Shown: positions 17,509-27,480, numbered from the stretch's first letter. The stretch is 64,000 bases of DNA from Phyllobacterium chamaecytisi (GCF_020164455.1 NZ_JAIQWW010000001.1:62001-126000); one strand, 5' to 3'. Numbers and translations: made by a program. Notes: generated from the letters alone by a model not told the origin.

Positions 17509-18504
17509 CTAGCGCAATTTGGCTCGAAACCGGAGCAAGACGAACCCGACGCCAATCAGCGCTACGACAATGCCTGCGGCACGAAATAGACCGTGTTGTG
17601 CCGCTGCAATGGCGCAGGCTCCAAGTATGACATTGAGCACGCCAACGCTGATGACGATGCCCCAGATCGACCAGCCGGAGCGCTTCGCCACCTGATAGGC
17701 GTGCTTGGAATGCGCGGCGAAAATATTGTCGCCGACCGCAAGCCGCATAAACAGCGTCGATGTTGCATCGGCGATAAAAAACAGCGGGAGGATCAGCCCG
17801 GCCCAGATCGACAGATCATGACCAAGCCGAAAGAAGGCAAGGCCACTGAGCAAGCCGATGGGCAAGCTGCCGGAATCACCGAGAAACACGCTCGCTTTCG
17901 GCCGGTTGAAGACGGCAAAGCCTAACAGCCCTCCTGCAATCGAAGCGGCAAGGCTGCCGGTCCCGAGCGTGGCAAGTCCGAAGATCGCAAAGCCGGCAAG
18001 GAGGGCGAGAGGAATACCGAGGCCTGAGACGACCATCAGGTCGAGCCCGTCCATGAAATTGGTCAGGTTGATGAAATAGACGAGGGCGAGAACGAGAAGG
18101 CCTCGCTCCACAAGGAAAGGCATGAGTTCCGGCAGCAGACGAAAGTCTGCCCCGAGCCCATGGACTGCAACCGCCGAGGCTGCGAGTTGCGATGCCAGCC
18201 GGATTGTCTCGGGCAGATGACGGCGGTCATCTAGGAAACCCACAACCCATAGCACGGCGGCTGCAATGGTTGTTGCGCTGAGAAACTGCGGGTCAAGGCC
18301 TGACGACGGGCCGAATATCCACAGCGAAACGATGATGACTGGAACGATGGCGAGGCCGCCCAATTGCCGCGCCGCCTGCGTATGATTGGAGCGCTCGGTC
18401 ACCGCCGCGCCGAGGAAATCTGCGGGAAGCGCCCGCATTATGATCGCCAGCAAGAGGGCACTTGCGACGGCAGCGGCAAGAAAAGGAGCGATGATGGCGG
18501 CCAA
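17509..18504 (-). CDS. Undecaprenyl-phosphate sugar-1-phosphate transferase (WecA/WbpL-like, GT4)
   Basis: 331 residues with about ten hydrophobic segments. Catalytic-region motifs of the MraY/WecA superfamily are visible: the DDRRHLPE loop (FLDDRR) and NLTNFMDGLD, then FLGDSGSLPIG. The enzyme would load a HexNAc-1-phosphate onto undecaprenyl phosphate at the inner membrane, the first step of an O-antigen or exopolysaccharide unit. It converges on the CapD-like dehydratase gene. The precise donor sugar is not readable from sequence. Confidence 0.85.
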   Translation of the reverse strand: MAAIIAPFLAAAVASALLLAIIMRALPADFLGAAVTERSNHTQAARQLGGLAIVPVIIVSLWIFGPSSGLDPQFLSATTIAAAVLWVVGFLDDRRHLPETIRLASQLAASAVAVHGLGADFRLLPELMPFLVERGLLVLALVYFINLTNFMDGLDLMVVSGLGIPLALLAGFAIFGLATLGTGSLAASIAGGLLGFAVFNRPKASVFLGDSGSLPIGLLSGLAFFRLGHDLSIWAGLILPLFFIADATSTLFMRLAVGDNIFAAHSKHAYQVAKRSGWSIWGIVISVGVLNVILGACAIAAAQHGLFRAAGIVVALIGVGFVLLRFRAKLR

Positions 18505-18591
18505 TGCTGATTCCCGTAATTATACGACCTCGGAGCGGTCACTTAGCACTCTTGGAAAATTTCTGAGAAGTGTTATATTTTAGCTTGGACA

Positions 18592-18815
18592 GGAGGCAGG
18601 CCGAAGCCCACCTCCGATCCTAGAGTAATGCAAATGAGACCCGCACCTTGAGTGTCCAGCTCGTGCGGGTCTTTTGCAGTTCTAGGGTGATGCTCAGCGG
18701 TAGATACCACATTCGCTTCACTCCAAGTTTTGACAGCATATTGGCCGTATGCCTCAGCCAGGGAGGCCCATCCCCCTGATCGCACCGGCTGGCACGGTGC
18801 TGCTGCTTCGCCGTC
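18592..18815 (-). ncRNA. Structured RNA/microprotein element, copy 2
   Basis: On the minus strand, in order: GGCGAAGCAGCAGCA, the block GCCAGCCGGTG (18783-18793), H1 (CAGGG/CCCTG, 18759-18778) with loop GGATGGGCCT, H2 (GCATA/TATGC, 18736-18752) with GGCC in the loop, the ORF 18712-18620 containing H3 (GACCCGCAC/GTGCGGGTC with lower stem TGCAAA/TTTGCA), and H4 (18592-18615) closed by a TTCG tetraloop. Relative to copies 1 and 3 the H3 stem has a compensatory G-C to C-G swap, and H1, H2 and H4 stems differ but still pair. Confidence 0.6.
18620..18712 (-). CDS. 30-residue microprotein, element copy 2
   Basis: ATG at 18712, GGAG upstream with spacing of about nine bases, stop TAG. The peptide begins MWYLPLSITLELQKTRTSW and ends VRVSFALL after TLK. 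It aligns without gaps to the other two copies through VRV/IRV, then the C-terminus varies. Longer in-frame extension upstream exists but covers the conserved hairpins H1 and H2 and is unlikely to be translated. Confidence 0.55.
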   Translation of the reverse strand: MWYLPLSITLELQKTRTSWTLKVRVSFALL

Positions 18816-19025
18816 AAAACGCAATACTGCTCCAGCCTAGCGATATGCATTTCTGAACAGAACCCCGACTTAAGTTCAATGCCCCGCTCCTTGGGTATTG
18901 GTCATGAAAACGCGGAAACAATTGTGAAGAGCACAAACTCTCCAATCATTCACATTGCACAAGCTGGAACCAGAGGTTATAAGGCCGCGCTGTCACGCCG
19001 AATATTCTGATTGGCGCTGGCATTT
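18816..19025. other. Intergenic stretch between element copy 2 and tRNA-Gln
   Basis: About 210 bases with no supportable ORF. It should hold the promoters of tRNA-Gln (plus strand) and of element copy 2 (minus strand). A small quasi-palindrome TTCTGAACAGAA lies at about 18851-18862. Nothing else is seen. Confidence 0.4.
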
Positions 19026-19100
19026 TGGGGCGTAGCCAAGTGGTAAGGCAGCGGTTTTTGGTACCGCCATTCGGAGGTTCGAACCCTCCCGCCCCAGCCA
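19026..19100 (+). tRNA. tRNA-Gln (anticodon TTG)
   Basis: Cloverleaf: acceptor TGGGGCG pairs with CGCCCCA, the anticodon arm GCGGT/ACCGC holds loop TTTTGGT with anticodon TTG, the T arm has GGTTCGAACC, and CCA is encoded at 19098-19100. Confidence 0.96.
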
Positions 19101-19182
19101 GTCATTTCATGACAAGACCTGTTCCTTTCCGGCCAATCATTGCTATAGATCATTGGCAAAAGACTATTGAGAGGAAACAGAT

Positions 19183-20112
19183 ATGGCACGTCGCATCGCG
19201 GTCGTTGGTAGCAACATGACCGATCTCGTCACATCGATCATCCGCATGCCTGCGCCGGGAGAAACTTTGGAAGCGCCGGCATTTTCGATGGGATTTGGCG
19301 GTAAGGGCGCCAATCAGGCGGTCGCTGCGGCAAGACTTGGTGCCGACGTGATGATGGTCACCAAGGTTGGCGACGACGTTTTCGGTCAAAGCACCATCGA
19401 CAACCTCAAGAGCAACGGCATCGACGTCTCGCATGTCGGAACCGTCACGGGCAAATCGAGCGGCGTTGCGCCGATCTTTGTCGATGAAAGCGGCGAGAAC
19501 TCGATCTTTATCATCAAGGGCGCGAACAATGATCTGAAGCCCGCCGATATCGATGCTGCTGCAGAAGATTTGAAGCGCTGTGACCTCATCCTGATGCAAT
19601 TGGAAGTGCCGCTCGAGACAGTCTACTACACGATTACCTTCGCTGATCGGCATGGCATCGAAACGATCCTCAATCCGGCACCCGCTGCGCCTGATCTCGA
19701 TCCGAAACAGGTCACCAAGGCAACCTTCGTCGTTCCCAACGAAACCGAACTGGCCCTGCTGACGGGTATGCTGACCGGGACAGATGCCGAGATTGAAACG
19801 GCGGCGCGTTCCCTGATCGACAAGGGCATCCGCACGGTCATCGTTACGCTCGGCTCGCGCGGCGCGCGCCTGATCACAGCAAGTTCTTCGACATTGATCG
19901 AGCCGCTCAAAGTCAAGCCGAAAGACACGACAGGCGCCGGCGATGCTTTCATTGGCAGCTTCGCTCGCTATTACGTGGAGGGCCGGGAGCTCGAGGCCTC
20001 GCTCAGGAAAGCGGCGCTCTATGCCGCTGACTCGATTACCCGTGAAGGCACACAGAAGTCCTATGCAACAGCCGCAGAATTCGATCAATTCCTGCAAAAT
20101 CACACGAAATAA
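19183..20112 (+). CDS. rbsK: Ribokinase (PfkB family)
   Basis: 309 residues from the ATG at 19183, with GAGAGGAAA upstream. The ribokinase N-terminal block FGGKGANQAVAAARLGADV and the PfkB C-terminal signature DTTGAGDAFIGSFARY with the catalytic Asp in GAGD are present. It phosphorylates ribose or a related pentose at O5 in the cytosol. The next gene, 21 bases on, is a RbsD/FucU mutarotase, consistent with a small sugar-salvage operon. No ribose ABC transporter is adjacent; the sugar importer at 43339-47891 is distant and on the other strand. Confidence 0.9.
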   Translation: MARRIAVVGSNMTDLVTSIIRMPAPGETLEAPAFSMGFGGKGANQAVAAARLGADVMMVTKVGDDVFGQSTIDNLKSNGIDVSHVGTVTGKSSGVAPIFVDESGENSIFIIKGANNDLKPADIDAAAEDLKRCDLILMQLEVPLETVYYTITFADRHGIETILNPAPAAPDLDPKQVTKATFVVPNETELALLTGMLTGTDAEIETAARSLIDKGIRTVIVTLGSRGARLITASSSTLIEPLKVKPKDTTGAGDAFIGSFARYYVEGRELEASLRKAALYAADSITREGTQKSYATAAEFDQFLQNHTK

Positions 20113-20133
20113 TCAGACGTACCGGGAGGAAAC

Positions 20134-20592
20134 ATGCTCAAGAATCTGGATCCATTGCTGAATGCGGATGTGCTCTACGCTCTGAGAGCTATGGGCCATG
20201 GCGATCGGCTGGTCATATGCGATACGAATTTTCCGGGGGATTCCATTGCGCGCCAGACACGGCTCGGCCGGCTGTTGCGCATTGACGCTGTGACCGCGCC
20301 GAGAGCCGCGCGTGCCATTCTCTCGGTCATGCCGCTCGACACGTTCATCGATGACGCCGCCGCGCGCATGGAAATCGTTGGCAGTCCCGACGAGATCCCT
20401 GATGTGCAGGTAGAAATGCAGGCGGAGATCGACGCCGCCGAAGGCAAGCATTGGCCAATGGTCTCGATCGACCGGATGGATTTCTATGAACATGCGAAGA
20501 ATGCCTATTGCGTCATCGCCACCGGTGAGCGGCGGTTTTATGGGTGTTTTATCCTGACGAAGGGCGTGATCCCACCGGAAGACCTTCGATAA
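20134..20592 (+). CDS. RbsD/FucU family sugar mutarotase
   Basis: 152 residues, ATG with GGGAGGA about eight bases upstream. The family blocks NADVLYALRAMGHGDRLVI and DTNFP (near the N-terminus) and the C-terminal YGCFILTKGVI match FucU/RbsD proteins; length is closer to FucU. These enzymes interconvert anomers of fucose or ribose and form decamers or octamers in the cytosol. Pairing with a ribokinase favours a pentose, while sequence length favours the FucU branch, so the substrate is left open. Confidence 0.85.
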   Translation: MLKNLDPLLNADVLYALRAMGHGDRLVICDTNFPGDSIARQTRLGRLLRIDAVTAPRAARAILSVMPLDTFIDDAAARMEIVGSPDEIPDVQVEMQAEIDAAEGKHWPMVSIDRMDFYEHAKNAYCVIATGERRFYGCFILTKGVIPPEDLR

Positions 20593-20809
20593 TCCACCTG
20601 ACGGCCATCTGATGCGATTTTCTGTGCTTCCGGTGCTCATGGACGAGAATGTCCACTGCGCCCCGGTTCTCGAAAACCACACCAGCTGTCTCATCAAGCT
20701 GAATTCTCAATAGGTCTTCCAAAGTCGCCCAAAATCCGGGATCAATTTTCCACGGATTGTATGTTTTAAAAAAGCTGGACTCCGGCGTTGCACTGCTATG
20801 GAATCGCAT
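20549..20809 (-). CDS. Possible 86-residue hypothetical protein, convergent with the mutarotase gene
   Basis: An ORF from an ATG at 20809 runs convergently and overlaps the end of the mutarotase gene by 44 bases. The peptide has protein-like composition (FWATLEDLLRIQLDETAGVV) but no recognised domain. No clear ribosome binding site is seen upstream. It may be a real small gene or chance; its location in the ~400-base gap before cysD is the main support. Confidence 0.25.
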   Translation of the reverse strand: MRFHSSATPESSFFKTYNPWKIDPGFWATLEDLLRIQLDETAGVVFENRGAVDILVHEHRKHRKSHQMAVRWIIEGLPVGSRPSSG

Positions 20810-20993
20810 TCTGATAAAATGTCGTTCACGGCAATAAATTGGCGCGTATTTCGTATCCCTTGTGAAACCATCCTTTCCTTAAATATCGCCCTTCCACTAT
20901 GTTGCCGCGAGCAATGGCGATATTGATACGCCGCGTGATTCAGTTGATATTCGTTGCGCCTGATGCTGGCAGCGAGAGTGGATAGTAATTTTC
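20593..20993. other. 400-base gap before cysD
   Basis: Apart from the uncertain minus-strand ORF at 20549-20809, the stretch 20810-20993 is AT-richer and should carry the cysD promoter. No clear operator or riboswitch was recognised. Confidence 0.4.
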
Positions 20994-21899
20994 ATGACCA
21001 AGAACCTGACGCATCTCCAGCGTCTTGAAGCCGAAGCAATCCATATTTTTCGTGAGGTCGCGGCGACGTTCTCCAATCCCGTGATGCTTTATTCGATCGG
21101 CAAGGATTCGTCCGTCATGCTGCATCTGGCGATGAAGGCCTTCTATCCGGCCAAGCCGCCATTTCCATTCCTCCACGTCGATAGCACGTGGAAATTCAAG
21201 GAGATGATCGCATTTCGTGATTCAGAAGCTCAGCGACTTGGCTTCGATCTTCTGGTTCACAGCAATCAGGAAGGCATCGAGCAGGGCATCGGTCCCTTCA
21301 CGCATGGCTCCAACACGCATACGCACATCATGAAAACCGTCGCACTGCGGCAGGCACTCGACAAATACGGGTTCGATGCGGCCTTTGGTGGCGCACGCCG
21401 TGACGAAGAAAAGTCTCGGGCCAAGGAGCGGATTTTCTCGTTCCGCAATGCGCAGCATTCCTGGGACCCGAAGAACCAGCGGCCGGAAATGTGGAAGATC
21501 TACAATACCCGCGTCGCCAAAGGTGAATCCATCCGCGTGTTTCCAATCTCCAACTGGACCGAACTCGATATCTGGCAATATGTCATGCAGGAGGAAATTC
21601 CGATCGTTCCGCTGTACTTTGCCGCGAGGCGTCCGGTTGTCGAGCGTGACGGCATGCTGATCATGCGCGACGATGAAAGGATGCAACTGCTTCCCGGCGA
21701 AGTGCTGCAGCAGAAAATGGTGCGGTTCCGCACGCTTGGCTGCTATCCTCTGACGGGGGCTGTTGAGTCCGAGGCGGCAACGCTGCCGGAAATCGTGAGC
21801 GAAATGCTCGTCTCGCGCACCTCCGAGCGGCAGGGACGCATGATTGACAAGGACGAGGCGGGCTCCATGGAGAAGAAGAAGCGTGAGGGCTATTTCTGA
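20994..21899 (+). CDS. cysD: Sulfate adenylyltransferase subunit 2
   Basis: 301 residues. The PP-motif [19 protein letters not shown] near residues 37-55 and the C-terminal block [22 protein letters not shown] identify CysD. With CysN it makes adenosine 5'-phosphosulfate from ATP and sulfate in the cytosol. The stop overlaps the cysNC start by one base (TGATG at 21897-21901), so the subunits are coupled. Confidence 0.96.
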   Translation: MTKNLTHLQRLEAEAIHIFREVAATFSNPVMLYSIGKDSSVMLHLAMKAFYPAKPPFPFLHVDSTWKFKEMIAFRDSEAQRLGFDLLVHSNQEGIEQGIGPFTHGSNTHTHIMKTVALRQALDKYGFDAAFGGARRDEEKSRAKERIFSFRNAQHSWDPKNQRPEMWKIYNTRVAKGESIRVFPISNWTELDIWQYVMQEEIPIVPLYFAARRPVVERDGMLIMRDDERMQLLPGEVLQQKMVRFRTLGCYPLTGAVESEAATLPEIVSEMLVSRTSERQGRMIDKDEAGSMEKKKREGYF

Positions 21900-23848
21900 T
21901 GTCTAAGCTAGGACAGATCAAGATTTCGCCTGCAGCTTCAGCCGCCGAAGAAATCAGCGCCTATATGGTCGAGCAGGAAAAGAAATCGCTGCTGCGGTTT
22001 CTCACTTGCGGCTCCGTGGACGATGGCAAATCCACGCTCATCGGACGTCTGCTTTACGATACCAAGCTGATCTTCGAGGACCAGCTGGCAGCGCTGACCA
22101 AGGATAGCCGCAAGCATGGCACCAATGGCGAAGATATTGATTTCGCCCTATTGGTAGACGGGCTGGAAGCTGAACGCGAGCAAGGCATCACCATCGACGT
22201 CGCCTATCGCTTCTTCTCGACGCCGAAGCGCAAGTTCATCGTCGCCGACACACCTGGCCATGAACAATACACGCGCAACATGGCGACTGGGGCTTCGACT
22301 GCGGACCTCGCAATTGTGCTGGTCGATGCGCGGCAGGGCATCCTGCGCCAGACGCGGCGCCACAGTTTCATCGCGTCTCTGCTTGGTATTCGCAACATCA
22401 TTCTTGCCGTCAACAAGATCGATCTCGTGGATTATTCACAGGACGTCTTCGACAAGATTGTTGCGGATTATCAGGAGTTTGCCAGCAAACTCGGATTCAA
22501 GACAATACAGGCCATCCCGCTTTCGGCGCGCTTTGGCGACAATGTCATTGGGCCATCGGCCAATCTGCCCTGGTACAAGGGACCGGCGCTGTTGCAGCAT
22601 CTGGAGAACGTGCCGTTGGAAAGCGCGGATGACGCACGTCCGTTCCGCTTTCCGGTTCAGTTCGTCAACCGGCCCAACCTCGACTTCCGCGGTTTTTCCG
22701 GCACCATTGCCTCGGGCAGCGTTGCGCCGGGCGACGAAGTCGTCGTCGCCAAATCCGGCAAGTCTTCGCGGGTCAAGCGTATCGTCACTTGGGACGGCGA
22801 CCTCAAGTCTGCAGGCGAGGGCGAAGCGGTCACGATCGTTCTCGATGACGAGATCGAGGTTTCGCGCGGCAATATGCTGGTCGCACCCGAAGCTCGGCCT
22901 GACGTTGCGGACCAGTTCGCCGCCAACGTCGTGTGGTTCGCCGAGCATGCGCTGATCCCGGGGCGATCCTATATCCTGCGGACGGAAACCGATCAGGTCA
23001 CTGCGACGATTACCGATCTCAAATATCGAATCGATATCAATAGTTTCGCGCAGGAAGCAGCCAAATCGCTTGACCTGAATGAAGTTGGCGTCGTCAATAT
23101 CTCGACGCAGGAGCCAATCGCCTTCGATCCCTACAAGTCGAACCGCTCGACAGGTTCGTTCATCCTAATCGACCGCCTGACCAATGCGACGGTCGGCGCC
23201 GGCATGATCGACTTTGCGCTACGCCGTGCTTCCAATGTGCATTGGCAGGCGCTCGACGTCGACAAGGCATCACGCGCCGCTCAAAAAGACCAGAAACCCG
23301 CGGTCGTGTGGTTTACCGGCCTATCGGGTTCCGGCAAATCGACGATCGCCAATCTGGTCGAGAAGCGCCTGTCGTCACTCGGAAAGCACACCTATATTCT
23401 CGATGGCGACAATGTCCGTCATGGTCTCAATCGCGATCTTGGCTTTACCGAAGAAGACCGCGTCGAGAACATCCGCCGTGTCGGCGAGGTGGCCAAGCTG
23501 ATGGCGGACGCCGGATTGATTGTGCTCGTATCGTTCATTTCGCCGTTCGCTTCCGAGCGCCGCATGGTGCGCGAACTGCTCGGTGAAGGCGAATTTCTCG
23601 AGGTCTTTGTCGATACGCCGTTTGAGGAATGTGCGAAGCGCGATCCCAAGGGATTGTATGCCAAGGCACTGCGTGGTGAGATCAAGAACTTCACCGGCGT
23701 GGACTCGCCCTATGAAGCGCCTGAGAATCCGGAACTGCATTTGAAGACAGTTGGCCGGACGACGGAAGAGCTGGCGTCAGAGGTTGAAAAGCTTCTTGTA
23801 GAGCACGGTATTATCTTCAACTACGATCAAAGTTCGTGGTCGATCTAG
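21899..23848 (+). CDS. cysNC: Bifunctional sulfate adenylyltransferase subunit 1 / APS kinase
   Basis: 649 residues. The N-terminal GTPase domain has P-loop GSVDDGKS (38-45), [17 protein letters not shown] and NKID. Translation-factor-like beta domains follow. The C-terminal APS kinase begins about residue 465, with GLSGSGKST at 474-482 and [10 protein letters not shown]. The fusion matches rhizobial CysNC/NodQ proteins. It couples GTP hydrolysis to APS formation and then phosphorylates APS to PAPS. Lack of nod genes nearby favours the housekeeping version. cysQ follows after a 58-base gap containing a short palindrome. Confidence 0.95.
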   Translation: MSKLGQIKISPAASAAEEISAYMVEQEKKSLLRFLTCGSVDDGKSTLIGRLLYDTKLIFEDQLAALTKDSRKHGTNGEDIDFALLVDGLEAEREQGITIDVAYRFFSTPKRKFIVADTPGHEQYTRNMATGASTADLAIVLVDARQGILRQTRRHSFIASLLGIRNIILAVNKIDLVDYSQDVFDKIVADYQEFASKLGFKTIQAIPLSARFGDNVIGPSANLPWYKGPALLQHLENVPLESADDARPFRFPVQFVNRPNLDFRGFSGTIASGSVAPGDEVVVAKSGKSSRVKRIVTWDGDLKSAGEGEAVTIVLDDEIEVSRGNMLVAPEARPDVADQFAANVVWFAEHALIPGRSYILRTETDQVTATITDLKYRIDINSFAQEAAKSLDLNEVGVVNISTQEPIAFDPYKSNRSTGSFILIDRLTNATVGAGMIDFALRRASNVHWQALDVDKASRAAQKDQKPAVVWFTGLSGSGKSTIANLVEKRLSSLGKHTYILDGDNVRHGLNRDLGFTEEDRVENIRRVGEVAKLMADAGLIVLVSFISPFASERRMVRELLGEGEFLEVFVDTPFEECAKRDPKGLYAKALRGEIKNFTGVDSPYEAPENPELHLKTVGRTTEELASEVEKLLVEHGIIFNYDQSSWSI

Positions 23849-23855
23849 CTCTGGC

Positions 23856-23882
23856 TATCTCTTCCCCACAAGGGGGGAGATA
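23856..23882. repeat. Short palindrome resembling one arm of the R1 repeat
   Basis: A hairpin of CTATCTCTTCCCC paired with GGGGGGAGATA around ACAA, between cysNC and cysQ. Sequence and loop match the outer arms of the 176-181 bp R1 repeats, so this is probably a solo arm or deletion product. Confidence 0.6.
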
Positions 23883-23906
23883 AACAGCGCAACAACTGGA
23901 AATCCC

Positions 23907-24716
23907 GTGACAATGCTCTCGCAATTCAATTATTCCGCTCTTCTCACGACCTTTGAATCCACAGCGATCGCCGCTGGACGCGAAATTCTGCGCATCTACA
24001 TAGAAGGCTGCGATGTCGCGTTGAAAGACGACAATTCGCCGGTCACGGCGGCAGACCGCGCCGCGGAAGTGATCATCCTCGAAGCGCTGCGCCAGGCAAC
24101 GCCCGACATTCCGATCGTGGCGGAGGAAGAGATTTCCGGCGGGCATGTGCCAGGTGATCTCGGCGACCGTTTTTATCTGGTCGACCCCCTCGATGGCACA
24201 CGTGAGTTCGTCAATCGCAATGGTGACTTCACTGTAAACATCGCCCTGATCGAAGGCGGCGTTCCGGTGCTGGGCATCGTCTATGCTCCGGTACGCGGGT
24301 GGCTGTTTACCGGCGGCCCGAACGGCGCGCAGGAAGTGACCGTCGATTCCACCGGAAGCGTGACCACGCGCAACAGCATTTCGTGCCGGACTGCGCCGAC
24401 GGAAATGATTGCCGTCGCCAGCCGCTCGCATCGTACGCCGGAAACCGATGAATACTTGAAGGATTTCGCCATCGCCGATTGCGTCTCGGTTGGCTCATCG
24501 ATCAAGTTCGGGCTGTTGGCGCGCGGCGAAGCGGACATCTATCCGCGGCTCAGCCGGACGATGGAATGGGACACGGCGGCAGGTGACGCGGTTCTGCGCG
24601 CCGCGGGCGGCATCACGCTGACCCTTGACGGCAAGCCGCTGACCTATGGCCGCCGCAACCAGACCAATGATGCGGATTTCGCCAATCCCAGCTTCGTGGC
24701 ACGCGGCAGGCTCTAG
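23907..24716 (+). CDS. cysQ: 3'(2'),5'-bisphosphate nucleotidase
   Basis: 269 residues from GTG at 23907; an ATG two codons later is equally possible. The inositol-monophosphatase-type metal sites are visible: DDNSPVTAADRAAE, VAEEE, DPLDGTREFVNRNGDF and near the end MEWDTAAGDAVLRAAGG. CysQ removes the 3'-phosphate from PAP (and PAPS), protecting the cell during sulfate assimilation, matching its position after cysDNC. Its last four bases overlap the convergent btuC gene. Confidence 0.92.
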   Translation: MTMLSQFNYSALLTTFESTAIAAGREILRIYIEGCDVALKDDNSPVTAADRAAEVIILEALRQATPDIPIVAEEEISGGHVPGDLGDRFYLVDPLDGTREFVNRNGDFTVNIALIEGGVPVLGIVYAPVRGWLFTGGPNGAQEVTVDSTGSVTTRNSISCRTAPTEMIAVASRSHRTPETDEYLKDFAIADCVSVGSSIKFGLLARGEADIYPRLSRTMEWDTAAGDAVLRAAGGITLTLDGKPLTYGRRNQTNDADFANPSFVARGRL

Positions 24717-25726
24717 CCCGACCGCTTGCGCAACAGCAGCGTCACCACGAAGAACGCCCCGACGGAGCTCGTAACGATGCCGATCGGCAGTTCCTGCGGC
24801 GCGAGCAGGAGCCGTGCGGCAAGGTCGCTAAGGAGGATCAACGTTGCGCCGAGCAGTGCGCAGGTGAGGATCAGGCCCGCATGAAGCTGACCGGCAAAAC
24901 GCCGGGCGATGTGCGGAATCATCAGGCCGACAAAACCGATGACGCCTGCGACCGAAACGAAGATCGCTGTTGAAAATGCGCAGACGATGAAGACTGTGTT
25001 GCGTGTACGGTTGACGCGGACGCCCAGGCTTTCGGCCGTATTTTCGCCGGCGAGAAACGCATCGAGGTTGCGATGGTTATAGAGCGCGTGGATGAGAATT
25101 GCGGTTAGGCCTAGCAATGCCAGCGGCAGGTTTTCCCAGCGTGCGAGGCCGAGCCCTCCAAGCGTCCAGAACAGGACGGAATGGGCGGCGCGCTGATCAC
25201 CCGAAAACACCATGTAGTTGGTGAGTGCGGCAAACAGGAACGAGACGGCAAGGCCGGCAAGGATCATGCGTTCCGGCCCCTGACCCTGGACGCGGCGCAC
25301 CAGCAACAGCACAATGATCGCAGCGAGCATGCCGCCAATGAAGGCAGCGATTGGCAGCGTCCAGATGCCGAAGCGGTCGCCGAAAATGCTGATTACCGAA
25401 ACCGCACCGGCTGCGGCACCCGATGATAGCCCGAACAGGAATGGGTCGGCGAGATCGTTACGCGTTACCGTCTGCAACATCGCGCCGACAATGCCGAGCC
25501 CAGCGCCGACGCAGATGGCCAGTATGACGCGCGGCAAGCGCAGATCGACGACAATGCGTTCGATTGGTATCGTTGTGTTCAGATCGCTGAGACCAGCCGC
25601 ATGAGAGAAGGCATTCAGCACATCACCCAAGGGTATAACAGTCGAGCCGTAGGCGATGGATAGCAGAGCGAGGGCGATGACCAGCATCACCCCTGCCACG
25701 AGCGAAATGCGTTGTCGGGCTTGCAC
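24713..25726 (-). CDS. btuC: B12-type ABC importer, membrane permease (FecCD family)
   Basis: 337 residues from a GTG that directly follows the stop of the binding-protein gene (TGAGTG). About ten hydrophobic segments are present, with the FecCD hallmarks LPRVILAICVGAGLGIVGA, ITRNDLADPFLFGLSSGAAAG-like and VGFVGLMIPHIARRFAG. It would form the channel dimer of a cobalamin or siderophore importer. The cobalamin riboswitch ahead of the operon favours cobalamin or a cobamide precursor. Confidence 0.85.
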   Translation of the reverse strand: MQARQRISLVAGVMLVIALALLSIAYGSTVIPLGDVLNAFSHAAGLSDLNTTIPIERIVVDLRLPRVILAICVGAGLGIVGAMLQTVTRNDLADPFLFGLSSGAAAGAVSVISIFGDRFGIWTLPIAAFIGGMLAAIIVLLLVRRVQGQGPERMILAGLAVSFLFAALTNYMVFSGDQRAAHSVLFWTLGGLGLARWENLPLALLGLTAILIHALYNHRNLDAFLAGENTAESLGVRVNRTRNTVFIVCAFSTAIFVSVAGVIGFVGLMIPHIARRFAGQLHAGLILTCALLGATLILLSDLAARLLLAPQELPIGIVTSSVGAFFVVTLLLRKRSG

Positions 25727-26677
25727 TCAGAAAGCTTCCGGATGCATGGCCTTGGCGATCTTTCCGATGGCTTCGATATTGGCCGGACCCGGCGTGAGCT
25801 CGGCATAGCGCAGTGCCACGAAACGCACATTCTTCACCGCATCGGTTTCTTTCATCGCGGGATGCGATTTGAGGAAGTCGAGCAGCTTCTGATAGCCTGC
25901 ACCATCCTGATAATCGAGCAGGATAAGGAATTGCGGGTTGCGCGCCGCGACGGTTTCCCATGACGTCGTGCCCCAACTCGTCTCCATGTCGGACATGATG
26001 TTGGTACCGCCGGCCTCGCTGATGAGTGCCGTCGGCATTGCGAACTTGCCTGCAGTGAAGGGCTTGTCCTCGCCGGAATCATAAAGGAAAACACGGGTTT
26101 CGCCGCTGCTGCTGATTCTCTTTTTGATCTCCGCGAGCTGTGTCTTCCAGCCGGAAACCAGTGCCTCAGCCTGGTGTTCCTTGCCGAAAATCTTGCCGAG
26201 TTTTGTTATGTCGCCATAGAGCAGATCCATCGAGGCGGCCGGGCGATTCTTGTCGAGGTGCACGCAGCTCTCGGTCAAGACGAGGGTCTTGATGCCGTAG
26301 GGCAAAAGCGTATCCGGCGTCACATCGCCGCCGGGTTTCATCCCATAGTACCAGCCGGCAAAGAAGAAATCGGGGTTGGCGGCGACGAGGTTTTCCACCG
26401 TCGGTTCCTTGGAAGCGAGCTCCGGGATTGCACCAAGCTGCTTCTTGAAGGCGTCATCCACCTTGTACCAGCCTGTGATGCCGGTCACACCGACCATTGA
26501 CGATTGCAGGCCGAGTGCGAAGGCCATCTCGCTCATATTGAGATCCTGAATCACGGCTCGTTTTGGTGCTGCATCGAAAGTCAGCGGTTTACCGCAATTG
26601 TCGACAGTGACGGGGAACGCGAACGCGGGCGTCGACAATATGGTGAGTGCGAGGACGAGAATTGTCTTTTTCATCAA
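25727..26677 (-). CDS. btuF: B12-type ABC importer, periplasmic binding protein
   Basis: 316 residues. A signal peptide (MMKKTILVLALTILSTPAFA) is followed by class III binding-protein motifs: PKRAVIQDLNMSEMAFALGL, a mid-protein EPTVENLVAANPDFFFAGW and the C-terminal helical lobe. It captures substrate in the periplasm for BtuC/BtuD-like partners. Its ATG overlaps the stop of the ATPase gene (26674-26677) and its own stop abuts btuC. Sequence alone would also allow a siderophore; the upstream riboswitch decides for cobalamin. Confidence 0.82.
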   Translation of the reverse strand: MMKKTILVLALTILSTPAFAFPVTVDNCGKPLTFDAAPKRAVIQDLNMSEMAFALGLQSSMVGVTGITGWYKVDDAFKKQLGAIPELASKEPTVENLVAANPDFFFAGWYYGMKPGGDVTPDTLLPYGIKTLVLTESCVHLDKNRPAASMDLLYGDITKLGKIFGKEHQAEALVSGWKTQLAEIKKRISSSGETRVFLYDSGEDKPFTAGKFAMPTALISEAGGTNIMSDMETSWGTTSWETVAARNPQFLILLDYQDGAGYQKLLDFLKSHPAMKETDAVKNVRFVALRYAELTPGPANIEAIGKIAKAMHPEAF

Positions 26678-27480
26678 ATGCTCCGTGCGTGGGGGTGGAC
26701 TGATGGCGATGGTTCTGGCGTCTCGAACACCATGAGGTCGCGGTTCTGCGATGGATGGCGCAGGCGAAGCACGTCGAGGTCGAACACATCGCCGACAATG
26801 CGCGGCGTCAGCGTTTCATCGGGGGTGCCGGTGGCCACTACCCGGGCGTTGTGCATGACTGCGACATGCGTTGCAAAGGGCGCGACCAAAGGCAGATCGT
26901 GCAAGACCGCGATCGTCGTCACGTCAAGTCCGGCGACCAGTGACAGCAACTCGCTGCGCGCCCTGGGGTCGAGATGGTTGGTTGGTTCATCAAGGAATAG
27001 CACAGCCGGTTGTTGGGCAATGGCCCGCGCCAACTGTACGCGCTGACGCTCGCCGCCCGACAGCGATCCGATGGCGCGTCGCGAAAACTGCGCGATCTTC
27101 GCGCGATGCAATGCTTCGGCCACGATCTCGCGTTCCCGTGCCTTGCTAAAGGCGCCGATATGCGGAATACGGCCGAGAGAGACATAATCCTCGACGGAAA
27201 GTTGCAGCGCCGGCGTGTCGTTCTGGCCGACAAAGGCAAACTGCCGGGCACGCTCAAGCGGTGTCAAATGGCTGACGCTTCTGCCACGGAGTGTGATATC
27301 GCCGAAAGCCGGCTGGAGAAGACCTGCCAGCATGCGTAACAAGGTCGACTTGCCGGCGCCGTTCGGTCCGATGATCGCCAGGCGTGCACCGCATTCGATC
27401 GTCAAGGATGCCTTGTCGACCAGGGTCTCGCCGGCGATGCGATAAGTCACGACCTCGGCGTTGAGCACGATATGACTCAT
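26674..27480 (-). CDS. btuD: B12-type ABC importer, ATPase
   Basis: 268 residues from the ATG at 27480, with GGAGGA eight bases upstream. Walker A is GPNGAGKST (38-46), the signature is LSGGERQRVQLARA, Walker B is VLFLDEPTNH. It belongs to the FepC/BtuD group. It is the first gene of the operon btuD, btuF, btuC, preceded by a ~270-base leader that begins with the riboswitch. An in-frame start at 27513 lacks a binding site and was not used. Confidence 0.87.
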   Translation of the reverse strand: MSHIVLNAEVVTYRIAGETLVDKASLTIECGARLAIIGPNGAGKSTLLRMLAGLLQPAFGDITLRGRSVSHLTPLERARQFAFVGQNDTPALQLSVEDYVSLGRIPHIGAFSKAREREIVAEALHRAKIAQFSRRAIGSLSGGERQRVQLARAIAQQPAVLFLDEPTNHLDPRARSELLSLVAGLDVTTIAVLHDLPLVAPFATHVAVMHNARVVATGTPDETLTPRIVGDVFDLDVLRLRHPSQNRDLMVFETPEPSPSVHPHARSI